Shown one piece after another: positions 60,123 to 64,000 of a stretch of 64,000 nucleotides of DNA; positions within the stretch are counted from its first letter, which is position 1, and every line of letters begins with the position of its first letter. This DNA comes from Desulfovibrio sp. (GTDB lineage: Bacteria; Desulfobacterota; Desulfovibrionia; Desulfovibrionales; Desulfovibrionaceae): NCBI GenBank assembly GCA_031272715.1, contig JAISTH010000073.1, positions 48,973-112,972 of the forward strand, given 5' to 3'. The notes under the pieces are model-generated. The model saw nothing but the letters and a program-made list of their open reading frames with translations, did not search any database and was not told the DNA's origin. The position numbers and the translations under genes are program-made.

Positions 60123-60634
60123 GGCGAGGGTGTGCCTCCTTCCGTCGCGGGAACGGGGCCGGGGTCGTTCCTCGTGACCCAGTAGCGCAGGCAGACGAAG
60201 CAGGCGCCGCAGCATATCACCGTGTCCGCCAGGTTGAAGGCCGGCCAGTGCCAGGCGTTCACGTGGAAGTCGAGGAAGTCCACGACGGCGCCGAGGCGGA
60301 GCCTGTCCACGAGGTTCCCCAGCGCGCCTCCGAGGATGAGGCCGAGGCCCGCATTGGTCCAGGGGGCGTCCCGCAGCGGCCGCGCCAGGGTGAATATCGC
60401 CCAGGCGGCCATCACCGTCGCCACGAGGAAGAGCCAGAACTGCCACTCGATGTCGGAGCGGTTGAGGAAGCCGAAGGCCGCCCCCCTGTTGCGTATGTTC
60501 ACGAGGTCGAAAAATCCCGGGATCACCGTCACGGTGCGGTATTCGGGGATCGTCGCCACCACGATCCACTTCGTCAGCTGATCCAGCAGCACCACCAGCA
60601 GGGCCGTGCCGCAGAGGATTCGGTAGTGCCGCAT
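60119..60634 (-). CDS. lspA: Signal peptidase II (lipoprotein signal peptidase)
   Basis: The 171-residue inner-membrane aspartyl protease has four hydrophobic segments. It carries [12 protein letters not shown] near the N-terminus, [33 protein letters not shown] with the first catalytic aspartate, and [10 protein letters not shown] with the second. It cleaves prolipoproteins before the lipidated cysteine. ATG 60634 starts 5 bp after the ileS stop, the classic ileS-lspA pair. The last residues (from [13 protein letters not shown]) are a polar tail. Its start is chosen by match to the family; a longer frame to 60748 lies inside ileS. Confidence 0.95.
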   Translation of the reverse strand: MRHYRILCGTALLVVLLDQLTKWIVVATIPEYRTVTVIPGFFDLVNIRNRGAAFGFLNRSDIEWQFWLFLVATVMAAWAIFTLARPLRDAPWTNAGLGLILGGALGNLVDRLRLGAVVDFLDFHVNAWHWPAFNLADTVICCGACFVCLRYWVTRNDPGPVPATEGGTPSP

Positions 60635-60639
60635 CGGGG

Positions 60640-63468
60640 TCAGCTCTCCGGGAAATAGTCCCGCAACACCTTTACGCATCTGGGACACAGGGCCGGATGG
60701 GCGGGATCGGTGCCCAGTTCCGCGCTGTAGACCCAGCAGCGCTTGCATTTCTCGCCCTCGGCCTTGGCGGCCGAGACGGCGACGCCGGGAACGGTCTCGT
60801 CCCTGAAGACGGCATCGCCCTTCGGGGCGTCGTCGATGTCCTTGATGTACAGCTGGGAGACGATGAGCAGGGATCGCATGTCCGTCCCGATGCGCTCGAG
60901 GAGCCTTCTGCGGTCGCCGTCAAGGTGCAGGGTGACGGCGGCGTCCAGGGAGAGGCCGATGTCGCCCCGCTGGCGCAGCGGCTCCAGCGCCCTGTTCACG
61001 GCGTTGCGCACCTGCAGCAGCCCTTCCCAGTCCCTGCGCGCCCCTTCGTCCAGCGTCCATCCCGCGACGTCCAGGGGCTGCAGGGCGAAGACCGTGGACA
61101 CGGGCTTCGGCAGGCCTTCGGGCACGCTGCGATAGACCTCCTCCGCCGTGAAGGAGAGCACCGGGGCCATGTCCCGCAGCAGCAGCTGCAGCACGTGGAA
61201 CATCGCCGTCTGCGCCGACCGCCGCTCGGGGCTGGATGGCCCCGAGGCGTAGAGGCGGTCCTTGAGGATGTCCAGGTAGACGGCCGAGAGGTCCGTGACG
61301 CAGAAGTTGTGGAGGCAGTGGTAGACCCTGTGGAACTCGAAGGTCGCATAGGCCTCCTGCATGCGTTCGTGGGCGCGCACCGCGGTGTCGAGGGCGTAGC
61401 GGTCGAGAGGGTCCATCCGGTCGACGGGAACCATGTCGGCGGCCGTGAGGTCGTCGAGGTTGCCCAGCAGATAGCGGCAGGTGTTCCGGATGCGCCGGTA
61501 GGCGTCCACGAGGTGTCCCAGTATCTGGTCGGAGATGCGGATGTCCTCCCTGTAGTCCACGGAGGAGACCCACAGGCGCAGGATCTCCGCGCCGTGCTTC
61601 TTGATGAGTTCCTGGGGGGCGATGACGTTGCCCACGGACTTGGACATCTTGCGTCCGGCCCCGTCGACGACGTAGCCGTGGGTGAGCACGGACCGGTAGG
61701 GGGCGATGCCTCTGGTGCCGATGCTGGCCAGAAGCGAGCTGTGGAACCAGCCCCTGTGCTGGTCCGACCCTTCCAGATACATGTCCGCGGGGAAGGCGAG
61801 CAGGGGGTTGCGTTCCAGCACCGCCGCGAAGCTGGTGCCGGAGTCGAACCACACGTCCAGGATGTCCGTCTCCCTGCGCCACTTCGCGGCGCCGCAATGG
61901 GGGCATTTCAGCCCCTCGGGGACGATGTCGGCGAGGTCCGCCTCGTACCAGTAGTCGCAGCCGGTGGGATGCGCCGCGAAGCGGTCGGCGATCTCCTCCA
62001 TCCATTCCGGGGACTGCCATGCCTGGCCGCAGGCCTCGCACAGGAGCGCAAGTATCGGGACGCCCCATTGGCGCTGGCGGGAGATGCACCAGTCCGGACG
62101 CGTCTCGACCATGTTGTGGATGCGCTGCCTGCCCCACTCGGGGATCCATTCCACGTCGTCGGAGATGGCCTTGAGGCTTCGTCCCCGCAGGTCTTCCACC
62201 TCCATGGAGATGAACCACTGGGTCGTCGCGCGGAAGATGACGGGCCGCTTGCATCGCCAGCAGTGGGGATAGGAGTGGCCGATGCTCTCCTCGGCCAGCA
62301 GGCGTCCCCTTTCCTTGAGCATCCGGACGACGACGGGATTTGATTCCATGACCTGCATGCCGGCGAAGTCGGGAACGGTCTCCAGGAACCGTCCCGCATC
62401 GTCCAGGGGCGAGAGCACCTCGAGGCCGTACTTCAACGCGACGTCGTAGTCTTCCCGGCCGTGTCCCGGCGCCGTGTGCACGCAACCGGTGCCCGTGTCC
62501 AGCGTGACGTGCTCTCCCAGCACCAGGGGGGAAGGCCTGTCGATGAAGGGATGGTGCGCCTTCAACCCTTCGAGTTCGGTCCCCTTGGCGGTGCCGAGGA
62601 CCCTCTGGCCGGTCCATCCGAAGGCGGCCGCGCAGGGGGCGACGCGTTCCTCGGCGATCAGGTGGAAGGAGCCGCCGGCCTCCACCATCGCGTACGTGAA
62701 CTCGGGATGCAGGCACACGGCCATGTTGTCGGGGATCGTCCAGGGGGTGGTGGTCCAGATGACGACGAAGGATCGTGCGGGATCGACGCCGGGGAAGATT
62801 CTGGCCAGTCTTTCGTCGTTGAGGGGGAAGGCCACGTGTATGGAAGGGGAGGTGTGGTCGGCGTACTCGACCTCGGCCTCCGCCAGGGCCGTGTGGCAGG
62901 AGCAGCACCAGTGGACGGGCTTCTTGGCGCGGAGCAGCGCCCCGTTCCTCGCGAATTTCCCCAGTTCCCGGGCCGTGGTCGCCTCGTAGTCCGGGGTCAT
63001 GCTGAGATAGGGATCGTCCCAGATCCCCAGCACGCCCAGACGCTTGAACTCGTCCCGCTGGACGTCGATCCAGTGCAGCGCGTAATCCCGGCATTCCTTG
63101 CGCACGGCGAGGGGGGAGAGGCTCCGGTGTCCCTTCTTGATCTCCTGCTCCACCTTGTGCTCGATGGGAAGGCCGTGACAGTCCCATCCGGGGACGTAGA
63201 TGGCCCGCTGGCCCTGCATGTTGCGGCTCTTGACGATGATGTCCTTGAGTATCTTGTTGAGGGCCGTGCCGATGTGGATGTGGCCGTTGGCGTAGGGAGG
63301 GCCGTCGTGCAGCACGTAGGCGCCCTTGGCGCCGGAGGCGTCGGTCATCGCCCGGCAGGCGTCGGTGGCGTCCCAGTGCTCAAGGAGCTTTGGCTCCTGC
63401 TGGACGAGGTTCGCCTTCATCGGGAAGGACGTGCGGGGAAGGTTCAGCGTCTTTTTGTAGTCGTCCAT
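60640..63468 (-). CDS. ileS: Isoleucyl-tRNA synthetase
   Basis: The 942-residue class-I synthetase has the HIGH motif as HIHIG ([17 protein letters not shown]), the editing-domain region with [31 protein letters not shown], and KMSKS ([12 protein letters not shown]). A C-terminal zinc knuckle uses CKRCW and CPRC. Start ATG 63468 matches the family start [11 protein letters not shown]. It charges tRNA-Ile in the cytoplasm. lspA follows after 5 bp. Upstream 200 bp contain a candidate promoter, a hairpin and an intrinsic terminator on the same strand, described separately. Confidence 0.97.
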   Translation of the reverse strand: MDDYKKTLNLPRTSFPMKANLVQQEPKLLEHWDATDACRAMTDASGAKGAYVLHDGPPYANGHIHIGTALNKILKDIIVKSRNMQGQRAIYVPGWDCHGLPIEHKVEQEIKKGHRSLSPLAVRKECRDYALHWIDVQRDEFKRLGVLGIWDDPYLSMTPDYEATTARELGKFARNGALLRAKKPVHWCCSCHTALAEAEVEYADHTSPSIHVAFPLNDERLARIFPGVDPARSFVVIWTTTPWTIPDNMAVCLHPEFTYAMVEAGGSFHLIAEERVAPCAAAFGWTGQRVLGTAKGTELEGLKAHHPFIDRPSPLVLGEHVTLDTGTGCVHTAPGHGREDYDVALKYGLEVLSPLDDAGRFLETVPDFAGMQVMESNPVVVRMLKERGRLLAEESIGHSYPHCWRCKRPVIFRATTQWFISMEVEDLRGRSLKAISDDVEWIPEWGRQRIHNMVETRPDWCISRQRQWGVPILALLCEACGQAWQSPEWMEEIADRFAAHPTGCDYWYEADLADIVPEGLKCPHCGAAKWRRETDILDVWFDSGTSFAAVLERNPLLAFPADMYLEGSDQHRGWFHSSLLASIGTRGIAPYRSVLTHGYVVDGAGRKMSKSVGNVIAPQELIKKHGAEILRLWVSSVDYREDIRISDQILGHLVDAYRRIRNTCRYLLGNLDDLTAADMVPVDRMDPLDRYALDTAVRAHERMQEAYATFEFHRVYHCLHNFCVTDLSAVYLDILKDRLYASGPSSPERRSAQTAMFHVLQLLLRDMAPVLSFTAEEVYRSVPEGLPKPVSTVFALQPLDVAGWTLDEGARRDWEGLLQVRNAVNRALEPLRQRGDIGLSLDAAVTLHLDGDRRRLLERIGTDMRSLLIVSQLYIKDIDDAPKGDAVFRDETVPGVAVSAAKAEGEKCKRCWVYSAELGTDPAHPALCPRCVKVLRDYFPES

Positions 63469-63548
63469 GAGGGGGTCCGGGGTTTTTCGGAAGGGAAGGG
63501 CCAAAGGGCCGGGAGGGCGAAGGGCGTCGTCCTCGGGAACATGCACGG

Positions 63549-63577
63549 AAAAACGGAACGGACGCCCTCCGTTCCGT
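63549..63577 (-). terminator. Intrinsic terminator in the leader of ileS
   Basis: On the minus strand ACGGAACGGA (63577-63568) pairs perfectly with TCCGTTCCGT (63562-63553) around a 5-nt loop and is followed by a run of T. It lies 81 bp before the ileS start. It may end the hyp operon upstream or act as an attenuator. Confidence 0.7.
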
Positions 63578-63636
63578 CACGGGGCGCGTCACGTCCTGCG
63601 GGGCGTGCGAGGACGTCCCGCCCATGGCCATCGCCT

Positions 63637-63710
63637 CCGACACGGATGCGCATCGATCGCGTTCGTGTCGGGAAACTTAAAAACGTATACGCGGGGCGGA
63701 TTTTCGTCAA
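63637..63710 (-). promoter_or_regulatory. Candidate ileS promoter and leader hairpin
   Basis: On the minus strand TTGACG (63710-63705), a 17-bp spacer and TACGTT (63687-63682) form a plausible promoter with a start near 63675. The leader then begins with an 8-bp hairpin, CCGACACG (63671-63664) and CGTGTCGG (63644-63637), ahead of the terminator at 63577-63549. Confidence 0.5.
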
Positions 63711-63841
63711 GGTTGGCGCTCAAGGCGAACCGATGGGACGCATCCCCGGACGCCTGTATCCGGCTTGCCGTCCGCGGCGCGGCCGGCGGCCTTCCGTTCC
63801 GGCCACGTGGCGGCCTCCCCTGCCACGTGACGGTTTCCCTG

Positions 63842-64000
63842 TCACGGGACCGGTTCCTGGGCCTCCCGGGCCTCCCGGCGGTCCTCCTCCTCAAGCACCT
63901 TGGCGATCTCCCTGAAGGCGGCAAGACTCTCCTCCGCCTCCAGCGGCGTGAGGGAGTGGAGGGCGAAACCCGCATGGACGATGAGATAGTCGCCGACCTT
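63842..64000 (-). CDS. hypC: HypC/HupF-family hydrogenase maturation chaperone, C-terminal part
   Basis: The last 52 codons of a minus-strand gene are present; the start lies beyond the window. The sequence begins KVGDYLIVHAGFALHSLTPLEAEESLAAFREIAKVLEEED (quoted in part), which matches the C-terminal half of HypC, including GDY-VHAGFA and the final acidic helix. HypC hands iron with its CN/CO ligands to the large subunit of [NiFe] hydrogenase. The catalytic N-terminal Cys is outside the window. The tail EEDRREAREAQEP is longer than usual. Its neighbours are ileS and whatever lies past the edge. Confidence 0.85.
   Translation of the reverse strand, partial: KVGDYLIVHAGFALHSLTPLEAEESLAAFREIAKVLEEEDRREAREAQEPVP

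Noticed and set aside
63469..63675. T-box riboswitch for ileS
   Set aside because: The conserved T-box sequence is not found in the leader; only a generic hairpin and terminator are seen.

Overview
The window is GC-rich bacterial DNA that fits a sulfate-reducing deltaproteobacterium of the Desulfovibrionales. The clearest pointers are a TunR-type regulator (a dead tyrosine recombinase fused to molybdate/tungstate-binding domains, a family known from sulfate reducers) next to its TSUP transporter, an NfnAB transhydrogenase pair, and a nif cluster with nifI1I2 between nifH and nifD, a fused nifN-nifB and a split nifV. The assignment comes from gene content; no rRNA is present.

Layout. 1-6.2 kb: end of a DedA membrane protein, then a minus-strand group nfnA-nfnB-PHP phosphatase-ModF-type ATPase, and guanine deaminase. 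6.2-18.4 kb: a tRNA-Ser(UGA) gene whose last 43 bp are repeated exactly at 18385-18427. The enclosed 12.1 kb carries an XRE regulator facing three large co-directional genes: an SNF2 helicase with a C-terminal DUF3883-like domain, a DUF1156-type adenine methylase, and a DUF499-type AAA+ ATPase with an N-terminal HEPN domain. This looks like an anti-phage defence island. No integrase is visible.

18.5-31.8 kb: mostly housekeeping. It holds a secreted hydrolase, murI, hisH-hisF, a 35-codon gene, an FmdB-type zinc ribbon, purB, pyrE, a large L,D-transpeptidase with a membrane partner, and two polysaccharide glycosyltransferases.

32.0-43.4 kb: a complete nitrogen-fixation operon, nifH-nifI1-nifI2-nifD-nifK-nifE-nifN/B-nifV(omega)-nifV(alpha)-anfO-like, behind a sigma-54 promoter at 32297-32313 and a NifA-type upstream site at 32011-32026. 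Many genes overlap by 4 to 25 bp, so they are probably co-translated. The operon covers the structural enzyme, its PII-type switch, the cofactor scaffold, NifB-co synthesis and homocitrate.

43.4-48.8 kb: tunR, a divergent TSUP transporter with a textbook operator over its promoter, and a molybdopterin oxidoreductase with a four-cluster ferredoxin subunit. With the nif genes this makes a Mo/W-centred neighbourhood. 49.4-57.7 kb: a REC-HD-GYP protein, two hybrid histidine kinases, and a divergent PadR regulator/CobW GTPase pair. 57.9-64 kb: cheZ, cpoB, a small membrane protein, lspA, ileS and the end of hypC.

The points most worth following up are the island-borne helicase/methylase/HEPN-AAA system, the TunR operator arrangement, the repeated element upstream of nifH, and abrupt base-composition changes inside single genes (the island methylase and the three signalling genes).
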